Of a stretch of 64,000 nucleotides of DNA, positions 25,967-34,554 are shown in pieces. This DNA comes from JAVVHH01 sp964235765 (GTDB taxonomy: Bacteria > Pseudomonadota > Alphaproteobacteria > Acetobacterales > Acetobacteraceae): assembly GCA_964235765.1 (NCBI GenBank), contig CAXSDH010000004.1, positions 1-64,000 of the forward strand, given 5' to 3'. The translations under genes and the position numbers were made by a program. The notes beneath the pieces were generated by a model. The model did not search any database and had not been told where the DNA came from. It worked only from the letters and a program-made list of their open reading frames with translations. The stretch's first letter is position 1; each line of letters begins with the position of its first letter.

Positions 25967-26852
25967 GTACGACTTCATGCAGAACGCCTTCGCGGCGGCT
26001 ACCATCGTGGCGATGGTCTCAGGCGCGGTCGGCTACTTTCTCGTATTGCGCGGACAAACCTTTGCCGGGCACGCGCTGGCGCATGTCGGATTTACGGGCG
26101 CCACAGGCGCGTTCCTCGTCGGGATCGCGCCGCTCTGGGGCCTCGTGCTGACGACGGTCGCGGCGGGCATCGGTATGGGGATGATGGGCGAGCGCCTTGC
26201 CCAGCGCGATGTGGCGATCGGCTTGGTGCTCGCCTTTTCGCTCGGCCTGGGGCTGCTGTTCCTGCATTTCTACACCGCGTTCGCCACCCAGGCGACGGCG
26301 CTCTTGTTCGGCAACGTGCTCGCCGTCGACGTCGCCACCGTCTGGACACTGCTGGCGCTCGGCGCCGTGAGTCTGGCGGCACTCGCGGTGATCTCCCGCC
26401 CTTTGTTGTTCGCCAGCCTGCAACCGGAACTGGCCGAGGCAAAGGGCGTCTCGCTGCGGCTTTATTCCGTGCTGTTCCTCGCGATCGTCGCCTTGGCTAC
26501 GGCCGAATGCGCGCAGATCGTCGGCGTGCTCCTGGTCTTTTCACTCATGGTTGGCCCGGCCGCTTCCGCACAACGCCTGACGGTCAGCGTCGGAAAGGGC
26601 ATCGTGCTCTCGATCGCGCTTGCGCTGACCGAAGCCTGGCTCGGCATCACGCTGGCCTACTATACGGACTGGCCGACCAGCTTCTGGATCACCGCCCTGA
26701 GCGCAACGGTCTATCTTTTTACCGCGATGCCCGTTGCCAGGTGGGCAGCGGGCAAGCCCTCACCACTGTCGCGCCACGTCGCGCGGGAGGTTGAGCTGGT
26801 CGATCCAGAGAAAGCCGAACATTCAGGCCGGCTGCGAACAGGCGGCACATAG
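25959..26852 (+). CDS. znuB: Metal ABC transporter permease (ZnuB-like)
   Basis: Inner-membrane channel, 297 residues, about eight membrane segments, ABC-3 family. Typical features are GYFLVLRGQTFAGHALAHVGFTGA near residue 25 and SLMVGPAASAQRL near 200. The ATG overlaps the ATPase stop codon. The last residues overlap, in antiparallel orientation, the end of a Fur-family remnant. Confidence 0.9.
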   Translation: MLEYDFMQNAFAAATIVAMVSGAVGYFLVLRGQTFAGHALAHVGFTGATGAFLVGIAPLWGLVLTTVAAGIGMGMMGERLAQRDVAIGLVLAFSLGLGLLFLHFYTAFATQATALLFGNVLAVDVATVWTLLALGAVSLAALAVISRPLLFASLQPELAEAKGVSLRLYSVLFLAIVALATAECAQIVGVLLVFSLMVGPAASAQRLTVSVGKGIVLSIALALTEAWLGITLAYYTDWPTSFWITALSATVYLFTAMPVARWAAGKPSPLSRHVAREVELVDPEKAEHSGRLRTGGT

Positions 26853-26945
26853 CCCTTCGAGTTCGACCACGGCGGTCCCCGGGTGGAATCCTTCCAGGTG
26901 GGCCGCCTGGAGGATCGCGCCTGTGATTACCTCGTCCGGTGACGG
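26823..26945 (-). pseudogene. C-terminal remnant of a Fur-family regulator
   Basis: The minus strand reads about 41 codons ending ILQAAHLEGFHPG, TAVVELEGLCAACSQPA, stop. This is the final helix, strand and CxxC of Zur/PerR-type proteins. The first CxxC is degenerate (CPSPDE), no start codon fits and the DNA-binding domain is absent. It lies at the 3' end of znuB, so an extra fur-like gene may once have closed the transporter operon from the other side. Confidence 0.45.
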
Positions 26946-26981
26946 GCACAGTGTCGTCGAGGAAGGCAGGGTGGGTGGTCA

Positions 26982-27458
26982 TCAGGAGCATCTCGCCTCA
27001 TCCTGCTCTGGCCTCGCATACCGGAGCACCGCAGTTCCAGCGGCATCGTGCGGCAACTGAGTGCCGTGCCGGCGCATGTAGTCCGCAGCGAAAGCGCGAC
27101 GCTCCAGGCGTTCGCAGTGGTCCAGATACCGAAGCAGGCCACGCAGCGCGCGCTCGTGCGTCGGATGCAGCCGGCGGTAGTGCCGCCACAGGATCAGGGC
27201 ATTGACCGACCAGGCGTCGTAGGCGTGCTCGTTCAACCGCTGCCGGATGGCTTTCGGCAACTGATCGAAGGCAGCCCAGGCATCGCCCTCGTAGCGTTGC
27301 CAGATCGAGTGTCGGATTGTTCCATCGTTCGAAGCGGGACCGACGTCCGGACCAGATGCCGACCGGGCTGCGGTGGGCCTCGTTATGGAAGCGCCCGGGT
27401 CGTGGACCCGAACAGCAGAGTCCGGGATGGCTCGCATCCGGAGCAGGCCGGCGGTCAT
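26982..27458 (-). CDS. Small hypothetical protein under a proposed Zur box
   Basis: A 158-residue protein of unknown function. The N-terminal 50 residues look disordered; the rest is a compact helical unit with WQRYEGDAWAAFDQLP, LNEHAYDAWSVNALILWRHYRR, LLRYLDHCERLERR and LPHDAAGTAVLRY. It vaguely resembles short alphaproteobacterial DUF6525-type proteins. The start at 27458 is uncertain because the ribosome site is weak; an ATG at 27437 is also possible. A Zur box lies 25 bases upstream on its own side, so it may be induced in zinc shortage. Confidence 0.55.
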   Translation of the reverse strand: MTAGLLRMRAIPDSAVRVHDPGASITRPTAARSASGPDVGPASNDGTIRHSIWQRYEGDAWAAFDQLPKAIRQRLNEHAYDAWSVNALILWRHYRRLHPTHERALRGLLRYLDHCERLERRAFAADYMRRHGTQLPHDAAGTAVLRYARPEQDEARCS

Positions 27459-27482
27459 GGTGCAATCTCGCGGCAGAGGAAG

Positions 27483-27497
27483 CGATATATTGTATCA
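27483..27497. promoter_or_regulatory. Proposed Zur box 3, CGATATATTGTATCA
   Basis: Nearly perfect palindrome in the divergent region, nearest to the small hypothetical protein on the minus strand. Confidence 0.72.
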
Positions 27498-27532
27498 CTT
27501 CCATAATCGGACTCGCCGATTGGGACAAGAGT

Positions 27533-27547
27533 TGATATAAAGTGTCA
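27533..27547. promoter_or_regulatory. Proposed Zur box 4, TGATATAAAGTGTCA
   Basis: Lies 43 bases before the COG0523 GTPase ATG, 50 bases centre to centre from box 3 (about five helical turns). Confidence 0.65.
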
Positions 27548-27589
27548 ACTCTGGCGCTGCCGCAATGCGCCGCTTGGAAAGGGGTTGCC

Positions 27590-28576
27590 ATGTCGCTGAC
27601 CATCTCGCCTGCCGCCTCACAGATTCCGGTTACGGTGCTGACTGGCTACCTTGGCGCCGGCAAGACGACACTGCTCAACCGTATCCTCTCGGAGAACCAC
27701 GGCAAGAAATACGCCGTCGTGATCAACGAATTCGGTGAGTTGGGTGTGGACAACGACCTCGTCGTGGATGCCGACGAGGAGGTGTTCGAGATGAACAACG
27801 GCTGCATCTGCTGCACCGTGCGCGGCGACCTGATCCGCATCATCAACCAGTTGGTGAAGCGTTCGGGCAGGCTCGACGGCATCATCGTCGAGACGACTGG
27901 CTTGGCCGACCCGTCCCCGGTCGCGCAGACCTTCTTCGTGGACGAACAAGTCAAGGCGCGCTCCCGCTTGGACGCGATCGTGACCGTCGTCGATGCGAAG
28001 CACCTGTTCGCCCGGTTGGAAGACACGCACGAGGCAGAGGAGCAGGTCGCCTTCGCCGACGTGATCGTCCTGAACAAGACCGATCTGGTGACACCCGACG
28101 AACTGGAGGCTGTCGAAAGCCGAATCCGTTCGATCAACCGGTCCGCCCGCATCCTGCGCGCACAGAAAGCCGACGTGCCGATCACTGAATTGATGGACCG
28201 GGGTTCTTTCGATCTCGCCCGCATTCTCGAGATGGAGCCGGATTTCCTTACCGGCGAGGACGAACATCAGCACGACGATGCCGTGACGTCAGTCAGCCTG
28301 ACGTCGGATGCCCCGCTCGATACGCAGCGGTTCAATCAGTGGATCGGCTCTGTCTTGGCCGAGAAAGGCCAGGATCTGCTGCGCACCAAGGGAATCCTGA
28401 ACTTCGACGGAGACGACCGACGATTTGCATTCCAGGCGGTTCATATGATTGCCGACGGCGACTACATCGGGCCCTGGAAGGCGGGCTCTCCTCGGCAGAG
28501 CCGGATCGTGTTCATCGGACGTGAGCTGAACCGGCCGGAACTGCGGCGCGGCTTCGAGGCATGCGCAATACGTTGA
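27590..28576 (+). CDS. COG0523 GTPase, zinc metallochaperone type (ZigA/YciC/ZNG1-like)
   Basis: GTP-driven metal carrier in the cytoplasm, 328 residues. Walker A GYLGAGKTT (19-27), metal motif CICC (Cys72, Cys74, Cys75), guanine-binding NKTD and a His cluster DEHQHDD near residue 222 are all visible; a C-terminal CobW domain ends the protein. The ATG at 27590 is preferred to an in-frame GTG at 27542, which would place the N-terminus inside the Zur box. Context points to zinc delivery to essential enzymes during starvation rather than to cobalamin synthesis. Confidence 0.9.
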   Translation: MSLTISPAASQIPVTVLTGYLGAGKTTLLNRILSENHGKKYAVVINEFGELGVDNDLVVDADEEVFEMNNGCICCTVRGDLIRIINQLVKRSGRLDGIIVETTGLADPSPVAQTFFVDEQVKARSRLDAIVTVVDAKHLFARLEDTHEAEEQVAFADVIVLNKTDLVTPDELEAVESRIRSINRSARILRAQKADVPITELMDRGSFDLARILEMEPDFLTGEDEHQHDDAVTSVSLTSDAPLDTQRFNQWIGSVLAEKGQDLLRTKGILNFDGDDRRFAFQAVHMIADGDYIGPWKAGSPRQSRIVFIGRELNRPELRRGFEACAIR

Positions 28577-28788
28577 TGATGCTGGCCGGCGTTCGCCAGG
28601 TCGGGGCGCGGCCGGCCTGACGCCGGCTGCTTCGCACCGCCGAGGAAAATCCGCCGCTGGCGGAAGCTGACTGATCGCTAGCGTTCGCGTATCCTGCACG
28701 CAGTGGGGCAGCGACGCGCACGTCTTGACCGAAGCCCGTCCCGACAGGCTGCGGATTGCGCCATGGCTGCGAACACGGGAGGCAGGTC

Positions 28789-29259
28789 ATGACCAGTACG
28801 CCGGAGATTAGCACGCTCGATGAGCTGGAATCGATTTGCCGACGCCGGGGCGGACGGATGACCCGCCAGCGCCGGGCTGTCCTGGGAAAGCTGCTTGAGG
28901 GAAAGCGGCCGCTCACAGCCTACGAGCTGCGCGATATGTTGCAGCCGGAAGATGCGTCCATCACCCCCGCCAGCGTCTACCGGTGCCTCGACTTCCTGGT
29001 CGAGCACGGCTTGGTGCATCGATTGGAGACGACGCGGTCGTTCATTGCGTGCGACAACCCGGATCACCCCCACGCCGTCCAATTCCTGATCTGCCGACAA
29101 TGCGGCACCGTTGTAGAGGCCGAGGATAGACAGATCGCCGCGGCGGCGGAGAGTCTTGGACATCGGCTCGGTTTTGCGCTGGACCAGCGCACCGTCGAGC
29201 TCACCGGCATCTGCGCTACGTGCAAGACCGAAGAAGCTGTCGAGGCTCCGTGCATTTGA
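28789..29259 (+). CDS. zur: Zinc uptake regulator, Fur family
   Basis: Zinc-sensing repressor, 156 residues. N-terminal winged helix (MTRQRRAVLGKLLEG, TPASVYRCLDFLVEHGLV) and C-terminal dimer/metal domain. The structural zinc site is two CxxC pairs, Cys102/Cys105 (CRQCG) and Cys142/Cys145 (CATC). DNPDHPHAVQF near residue 90 matches the Zur rather than Fur pattern. GGGAGGCAGG precedes the ATG at 28789. No box of the family proposed here is seen in the 212 bp before it, so it is probably not autoregulated. Confidence 0.9.
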   Translation: MTSTPEISTLDELESICRRRGGRMTRQRRAVLGKLLEGKRPLTAYELRDMLQPEDASITPASVYRCLDFLVEHGLVHRLETTRSFIACDNPDHPHAVQFLICRQCGTVVEAEDRQIAAAAESLGHRLGFALDQRTVELTGICATCKTEEAVEAPCI

Positions 29260-29309
29260 GCGTCAGGGCCGTGAAGCGAACCTCGTGGTTGCCGATCGCA
29301 CGCCTGGCT

Positions 29310-29324
29310 TGATATATTGTATCA
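29310..29324. promoter_or_regulatory. Proposed Zur box 5, TGATATATTGTATCA
   Basis: Best-matching copy, 39 bases before exbB and 50 after the zur stop; places the energy-transducing operon under the same control. Confidence 0.75.
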
Positions 29325-29363
29325 GTCCGCTTCGATGGACCGAGACAATGTGAAAGAGCCTGA

Positions 29364-30236
29364 ATGTTAGATACTTGGACCCGACAGGTGATCGGTTTCG
29401 CTCACTCTGTGCGCTGGCGGTCAACTACAAGCATAGCCCGCACCTTGTCAGCCTCCCTCCTGCTGCTGGTCGCGGTTCCCCTAGCCGTCATGGCCCAGGA
29501 CGGCGCGCCACAAAGTTCGGCGGTACCCGTTGGAACGGCGATGTTGCCGCAAGATTTGTCGGCTTGGGGCATGATCGCGCATGCGGACTGGGTGGTAAAG
29601 GCCGTTATTGCGGGGTTGGCGTTCGCCTCGGTGCTGACCTGGACGGTGGCGCTGGCCAAGGCACTGGAGCTTTTCTTTGCCGCCCGGCACGCGCGCGCCG
29701 GACTTGCGGCGCTCCACGGCGCAAGCAGCTTGGACGAGGCCGGGCGGCAACTTGGATCGGCCGAGGGGCCCTGTGGCGCCCTGGTTCGCGCGGCACGGGC
29801 GGAGGTCGCGGCATCGGCTGATGCACCGGGAAAAGAAGGCGTGAAGGAGCGCGCGGCATGGCAGCTAGAACGCCTGGTTGCCGGGGCCGGGCGCAGCATG
29901 GGCCGAGGAACGGGAGTGCTGGCCACCATTGGCGCAACCGCACCGTTCGTGGGGCTGTTCGGCACGGTGTGGGGCATCATGAACGCGTTCATCGGGATTT
30001 CCCGCGCCCAGACCACCAACCTGGCCGTGGTGGCGCCCGGCATAGCCGAAGCATTGCTCGCCACCGCGGTCGGCCTTGTCGCAGCCATTCCAGCCGTCGT
30101 GATCTATAACGTGTTCGCGCGCGCCATCACCGGCCACAAGGCCCGGCTTGCGGACGCAGTTGCCGAAACCATGCGCTTGCTATCGCGCGACCTGGATCGG
30201 GGACCGCCGGGACGGTTACGGGCCGTAGGCGAATAG
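29364..30236 (+). CDS. exbB: ExbB, proton channel subunit of a dedicated TonB system
   Basis: Inner-membrane protein of 290 residues that harvests proton-motive force with ExbD to energise TonB. An N-terminal cleavable-looking segment (to AVMAQ, residue 44) precedes three membrane helices: about 75-100, 190-215 (GATAPFVGLFGTVWGIMNAF) and 225-250. The last contains the essential Thr region LLATAVGLVAAIPAVV. Long N-terminal extensions are typical of alphaproteobacterial ExbB. Confidence 0.92.
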   Translation: MLDTWTRQVIGFAHSVRWRSTTSIARTLSASLLLLVAVPLAVMAQDGAPQSSAVPVGTAMLPQDLSAWGMIAHADWVVKAVIAGLAFASVLTWTVALAKALELFFAARHARAGLAALHGASSLDEAGRQLGSAEGPCGALVRAARAEVAASADAPGKEGVKERAAWQLERLVAGAGRSMGRGTGVLATIGATAPFVGLFGTVWGIMNAFIGISRAQTTNLAVVAPGIAEALLATAVGLVAAIPAVVIYNVFARAITGHKARLADAVAETMRLLSRDLDRGPPGRLRAVGE

Positions 30237-30240
30237 CATC

Positions 30241-30669
30241 ATGGCGATCAAGCTTGGTGGCGACGACGACGAACTCGCAGAAGCCCATGAGATCAACGTC
30301 ACGCCCTTCATCGACGTGATGCTGGTGCTGCTGATCATCTTCATGGTGGCGGCACCGCTTGCGACGGTGGACGTGAGGGTCGAGTTGCCGGCATCGACGG
30401 CTCAGCCGCAGCCTCGACCAGACAAGCCTATGTTCCTGACGATAGCGGCCGACCGCGCGCTTGCCCTCGGCGACACGCCGGTGGCGCGAGAGGCGCTCGG
30501 TGCCGCACTGGACGCAGCCTCCGGTCGAAACCACGACCAGCGTGTGTTTCTGCGTGCCGACAAGGGCGTGCCATACGGCGAGGTCATGGGCGTGCTTAAC
30601 CTGCTGCGCGGGGCAGGCTACCTCAAGATTGCGCTCGTTGGACTCGATATGAGCCAGGCGGGGCAGTGA
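30241..30669 (+). CDS. exbD: ExbD
   Basis: Partner of ExbB, 142 residues with a single N-terminal membrane helix. The proton-carrying aspartate lies in NVTPFIDVMLVLLIIF (about Asp26). The periplasmic domain shows the ExbD/TolR fold ending LLRGAGYLKIALVG. It begins 4 bases after exbB and overlaps tonB by 4. Confidence 0.92.
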   Translation: MAIKLGGDDDELAEAHEINVTPFIDVMLVLLIIFMVAAPLATVDVRVELPASTAQPQPRPDKPMFLTIAADRALALGDTPVAREALGAALDAASGRNHDQRVFLRADKGVPYGEVMGVLNLLRGAGYLKIALVGLDMSQAGQ

Positions 30670-31577
30670 TCGACGCACCAGACACGTGGCGCGGGAGCGA
30701 GATCGCCAACGTGCTGCGTTGGAGTGCGTGTTTCACGCTGATCATCGGAATGCATGTGGGCTTGGGGGCACTGCTGTTGCGCCGCGTACCCGTGCCCATA
30801 CTGCCGCCGCCAGCGCCGGAGGCCGTGATGATGGATCTGGCTCCTGCGCCTTCAGCTTCAGCATCCGTAGTTACCTCTCCAGAGCCGCAGGCATCGCCGG
30901 CCCCGCCAGTGCCCCAGCCGACTGATCTGCCAACGCCATCAACTCCTTCGCCACCTCCGGATCCTCCTCAGCCGTCGCCACCCGCGGTATCGCCCCCGGA
31001 ACCGGCGCCGGCGCCGGCGGAGCCCGTCCCGCCAGCGCCGCCACCTCTGCCGCCGCCAGCGATAGCAGCGCCGCCCCCCGAGCCAGCGCCTCAGCCCGCT
31101 CCACCTCTGCGGCCCCGACCCTTGCCGAAACCGGCGATCCCGCGCCCGGCCTCGCGGCCACCACAGCGGGCGACCCCAGAACGCACACCGGAGTTCGCTT
31201 CACCGGAGCCTTCCGCCCGCGGCGCTCCACCGTCCCCTGCAGTTGCCCCGCCAGCAGCTTCGGCAACTGCCCCCGCCGCTGCCTCCACGGCCGTTGCCGG
31301 GTGGCGCGGCGAGTTGGCCGGCCGGCTGCAACGCGCCAAGCGTTACCCTGACAACGCCCGCGAACGCGGCGAGCAGGGTGTCGCCACCGTGACCTTCATG
31401 ATGGATCGCAACGGCCACATCGTTTCTGCAAGCCTCGTCCGCAGCTCCGGCTCTCCGGCGCTCGACGAGGAGGCCGTTGCGCTGATTCGACGCGCCGAGC
31501 CGTTGCCTCCAATACCGGCCGAACTGCCCGGTGACACGATCAAGCTGACATTGCCTGTGACGTTCTCCTTGCGGTGA
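30666..31577 (+). CDS. tonB: TonB
   Basis: Energy transducer, 303 residues from a GTG overlapping the exbD stop. One N-terminal membrane helix (about 15-38), a very long Pro-rich spacer (about 45-215, PPAPE, PPPDPPQPSPP and similar) and a C-terminal receptor-contact domain (KRYPDNARERGEQGVATVTF ... PLPPIP). It serves the receptor 6 kb upstream, both under proposed Zur boxes. Confidence 0.92.
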   Translation: MIDAPDTWRGSEIANVLRWSACFTLIIGMHVGLGALLLRRVPVPILPPPAPEAVMMDLAPAPSASASVVTSPEPQASPAPPVPQPTDLPTPSTPSPPPDPPQPSPPAVSPPEPAPAPAEPVPPAPPPLPPPAIAAPPPEPAPQPAPPLRPRPLPKPAIPRPASRPPQRATPERTPEFASPEPSARGAPPSPAVAPPAASATAPAAASTAVAGWRGELAGRLQRAKRYPDNARERGEQGVATVTFMMDRNGHIVSASLVRSSGSPALDEEAVALIRRAEPLPPIPAELPGDTIKLTLPVTFSLR

Positions 31578-31624
31578 GCCTGGCCCGGTCTCCGTCGTTC
31601 AGGACGAATGCTGAACTTCGACGG

Positions 31625-32050
31625 TCACGTACGACATTTGGCTGGAGCCGGGCGACCGGACAGCACGTCTGCCAGTTCGTCGATGATCGGGCAGTCGGGC
31701 CGATGGTCGCCCTCACACTGGTCCGCCAGCCGGCGCAGGGCGGTGCTCATCTCCTGCAGCTCCCGCGCCTTCGCTTCCAGCATTTCCACATGCCCCAGCG
31801 CCAGCCGCTTCACGTCGGCGCTGGATCGCCGGCCATCACGCCACAGCGCCAGCAGCTCGCGCATCTGCGCCACGGAGAAGCCGAGCGACCGCGCCCGGCG
31901 CAGGAACCGCAGCGCGTGAAGCTCTGCCTCCGCGTAACGCCGGTATCCCGCACTGCTCCGCCCCGCCGCCGCCAGCAGCCCGACGCTCTCGTAGTAGCGG
32001 ATCATCTTGGCCGACACGCCTGAAGCCGCCGCGGCCTCGCCGATGTTCAC
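31625..32050 (-). CDS. cueR: Copper-responsive MerR-family activator
   Basis: Cu(I)/Ag(I) sensor, 141 residues. HTH (NIGEAAAASGVSAKMIRYYE) and coiled-coil dimer helix are clear. Counting from the GTG at 32050, the metal ligands fall at Cys112 and Cys120 (CEGDHRPDC), exactly the CueR numbering. That start has a GGGAG site and overlaps the copA stop (GTGA); an in-frame ATG 24 bases upstream is therefore less likely. It is co-transcribed downstream of copA. Confidence 0.92.
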   Translation of the reverse strand: MNIGEAAAASGVSAKMIRYYESVGLLAAAGRSSAGYRRYAEAELHALRFLRRARSLGFSVAQMRELLALWRDGRRSSADVKRLALGHVEMLEAKARELQEMSTALRRLADQCEGDHRPDCPIIDELADVLSGRPAPAKCRT

Positions 32051-34521
32051 GTGATGCTCCCGGCTGGGCGCCACCGCCGCAGCAGCAGGGCGCTGCCCAC
32101 GACGCTGACGCTGGAGAACGCCATGGCCGCGCCGGCGACCACGGGGCTGAGCAGGCCGGAGGCCGCGAGCGGGATGCCGACGACGTTGTAGGCGAAGGCC
32201 CAGAACAGGCCCTGGCGGATGCGGGAATAGGTTCGGCCCGCGATGTCCAGCGCCGCCGGCACCAGGGCCGGGTCGCCGCGCATCAGCGTGATCCCGGCCG
32301 CCGCCGCCGCCACGTCCGTGCCGGTCGCCATGGCCATCGCGAGGTCGGCGGCGGCTAAGGCGGGCGCGTCGTTCACGCCGTCGCCCACCATGGCCACGGC
32401 GCCCTGCTTCCGCAGCGAGGCGACGAGCCCGGCCTTGTCCGCGGGCAGCGCCTCGGCCCGAACCTCGTCGATGCCGAGGGCACGGGCCGCGGCCGCCGCC
32501 GCACCGGCATTGTCGCCGGTCAGCAGCACCACATGCAGGCCGCGCCGGCGCAGCTCGGCCACCGCGGCGGGCGCCCCCGCCTTGATCGCATCGCCGAAGC
32601 CGAGCAGCCCCAACAGCCGCCCCTCACCTCCTGGCCCGGCTCTCTCAGCCACGAAGGACACGGTTCGGCCATCCTCCTCCAGCCGGCGCGCCTCGCCCGA
32701 CAGCGCCGAGGTGCCGATGCCCTCGTCCCGCATCAGGCGCGCGTTGCCGAGCAACACGGTCCTGTCCCCGATCACACCTTCGACCCCGCGCCCGGCCAGG
32801 GCGCGCACGCCCTCCGCCCGGGGGACCTCGGACGCTGCCGCCAGCACGGCGCGGGCGAGCGGGTGTTCGCTGCCGGCCTGCACCGCGGCGGCGAGGCGCA
32901 GCAGCTCGTCGGCCGTCACCCCGGGGGCTGCCTGCCGGGCAACGAGGGCCGGGCGCCCTTCGGTCAGGGTGCCGGTCTTGTCGAACACGACCGTCCGGAT
33001 GGCGTGCGCCTGTTCCAATGCCGCCGGGTCGCGGATCAGGATGCCGTGCCGGGCGGCGCTCCCCGTGCCGACCATGATCGCGGCCGGGGTCGCCAGGCCC
33101 AGCGCGCAGGGGCAGGCGATCACCAGCACGGCGACCGCATTCACCAGCGCTGCTTCCACACCGGCCCCGGCGAGCCACCAGCCCGCGAAGGTCAGGATGG
33201 CGATCGCCACCACCACGGGCACGAACACGGCGCTGACCCGGTCCACCAGGCGCTGCACCGGCGGCTTGGCGGCCTGCGCGTCCTCGACCAGGCGCACCAT
33301 TCGGGCGAGCTGGCTTTCAGCGCCCAGCGCCGTCGCCTCGACCACCAGCAGCGCCTCGCCGTTCAGGCTGCCGCCGACGACGCGGCAGCCGGGTTCCTTG
33401 GCCACGGGCAGGCTTTCACCCGTGAGCAGACTCTCGTCCACGCTGCCGCCGCCTTCACGCACCAGGCCGTCGGCCGGGATGCGCTCACCGGGGCGGACGA
33501 CGAGGAGGTCGCCGGCGCGCAAGGCAGCGACGCCGATGTCCTGCTCCGTCCCGCCGCGGCGCACGCGGGCGCGCTCGGGCCGCAGCCGTTCCAGAGAGCG
33601 GATGGCCTCGCCAGCCTGGCGCCGGGCCCGTCCCTCCAGCCATTTGCCGACGCGCACCAGCGCGATGACGGCGGCCGATGCCTCGAAGTAGAGGTGGGCG
33701 CCATGTCCGGCCGCGAGCTGCCAGATGGACAGGCCGAAGGCGGCCGTGGTGCCAATGGCGACGAGCGTGTCCATGTTGCCCGTCCACGCCCGCAACGCGT
33801 GCCAGGCGCCCCGGTAGAACCGTGCCCCGAACGCCACCTGCACGATCGTCGCCAGCGCGAGCTGCACCGCCCCCGGCAGGGTGGCATCCACCCCGAACGG
33901 CATCAGCAGCATGGGCAGCAGCAGCGGCGCCGACAGCGCACAGGCGGCGGCCGCGGCAATCCCGTCCCTGCCGGACCAGGTGCGCGGGCGCCGCCCATCG
34001 GCTGCTGCCGGGTCCGATGCCGTGGGGCCGGGCAGCAGTGCGCCGTAGCCGGCGGCCGTTACCGCCGCGACCAGGTCGCCCGGTCCTGCCATGTCGTCCA
34101 CGACCCGCACGCGGGCACGCTCGGTCGCCAGGTTAACCGCGGCCGCGATCACGCCGGGCACGCCGAGCAGGGCGCGCTCGACCCGCCCCACGCATGACGC
34201 GCAACTCAGGCCGGAGATGGCCAGGTCGATGCTGTCTTCCACGACCGGGTAACCGGCCTCGCCCAAGGCCTCGACCAGATCGGCCGCTCGCAGTCCCGGT
34301 GCGGCTACGATGCTCGCCCGCTCGGTCGCGAGATTGACGGTGACTTCCTGCACGCCGTGCACGGCCGCAGCGGCACGCTCGACGCGCCGCACGCAGGATG
34401 CGCAGTTCATCCCGGTCACACGGAGACCGAGCCGCCGCGTCGAGCCGGGCGCTGGGCCGGGCGCTGGGCCGGGCGCCACGCCGCGTGATGTGTCCTGATC
34501 GAGCGTCGATGCGTCCAGCAT
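32047..34521 (-). CDS. copA: Copper-exporting P1B-type ATPase
   Basis: Pumps Cu(I) from cytoplasm to periplasm, 824 residues. Two heavy-metal domains (GMNCASC with Cys40/Cys43; GLSCASC near residue 108) precede eight membrane helices. Also seen: TGES, transmembrane metal motif ACPCALGLA, phosphorylation DKTGTLT, SEHPLA of the nucleotide domain and GDGVNDAPAL. A short linker APGPAPGPAPG at residues 20-30 comes from a 12-bp tandem repeat. Expression is predicted to be CueR-controlled. Confidence 0.95.
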   Translation of the reverse strand: MLDASTLDQDTSRGVAPGPAPGPAPGSTRRLGLRVTGMNCASCVRRVERAAAAVHGVQEVTVNLATERASIVAAPGLRAADLVEALGEAGYPVVEDSIDLAISGLSCASCVGRVERALLGVPGVIAAAVNLATERARVRVVDDMAGPGDLVAAVTAAGYGALLPGPTASDPAAADGRRPRTWSGRDGIAAAAACALSAPLLLPMLLMPFGVDATLPGAVQLALATIVQVAFGARFYRGAWHALRAWTGNMDTLVAIGTTAAFGLSIWQLAAGHGAHLYFEASAAVIALVRVGKWLEGRARRQAGEAIRSLERLRPERARVRRGGTEQDIGVAALRAGDLLVVRPGERIPADGLVREGGGSVDESLLTGESLPVAKEPGCRVVGGSLNGEALLVVEATALGAESQLARMVRLVEDAQAAKPPVQRLVDRVSAVFVPVVVAIAILTFAGWWLAGAGVEAALVNAVAVLVIACPCALGLATPAAIMVGTGSAARHGILIRDPAALEQAHAIRTVVFDKTGTLTEGRPALVARQAAPGVTADELLRLAAAVQAGSEHPLARAVLAAASEVPRAEGVRALAGRGVEGVIGDRTVLLGNARLMRDEGIGTSALSGEARRLEEDGRTVSFVAERAGPGGEGRLLGLLGFGDAIKAGAPAAVAELRRRGLHVVLLTGDNAGAAAAAARALGIDEVRAEALPADKAGLVASLRKQGAVAMVGDGVNDAPALAAADLAMAMATGTDVAAAAAGITLMRGDPALVPAALDIAGRTYSRIRQGLFWAFAYNVVGIPLAASGLLSPVVAGAAMAFSSVSVVGSALLLRRWRPAGSIT
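34446..34475 (-). repeat. 12-bp tandem repeat in copA linker
   Basis: GGGCCGGGCGCT-type units, just over two copies, encode the Pro-Gly-Pro-Ala linker before the first metal domain. Prone to length variation. Confidence 0.55.
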
Positions 34522-34554
34522 GGTCCAGGCCTCCTATCCGGACAAACACATGGT

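Noticed and set aside
27542..27589. GTG at 27542 as start of the COG0523 GTPase
   Set aside because: It would put the N-terminus inside the proposed Zur box; ATG 27590 gives the normal N-terminus.
30666..31577. TonB Pro-rich region considered as a low-complexity false gene
   Set aside because: It has a membrane helix at the start and a well-formed TonB C-terminal domain at the end, and is coupled to exbD.
32243..34197. Long open frames on the plus strand opposite copA
   Set aside because: They are Arg/Pro/His-rich mirror frames of a GC-rich gene; copA on the minus strand has every P-type ATPase motif.
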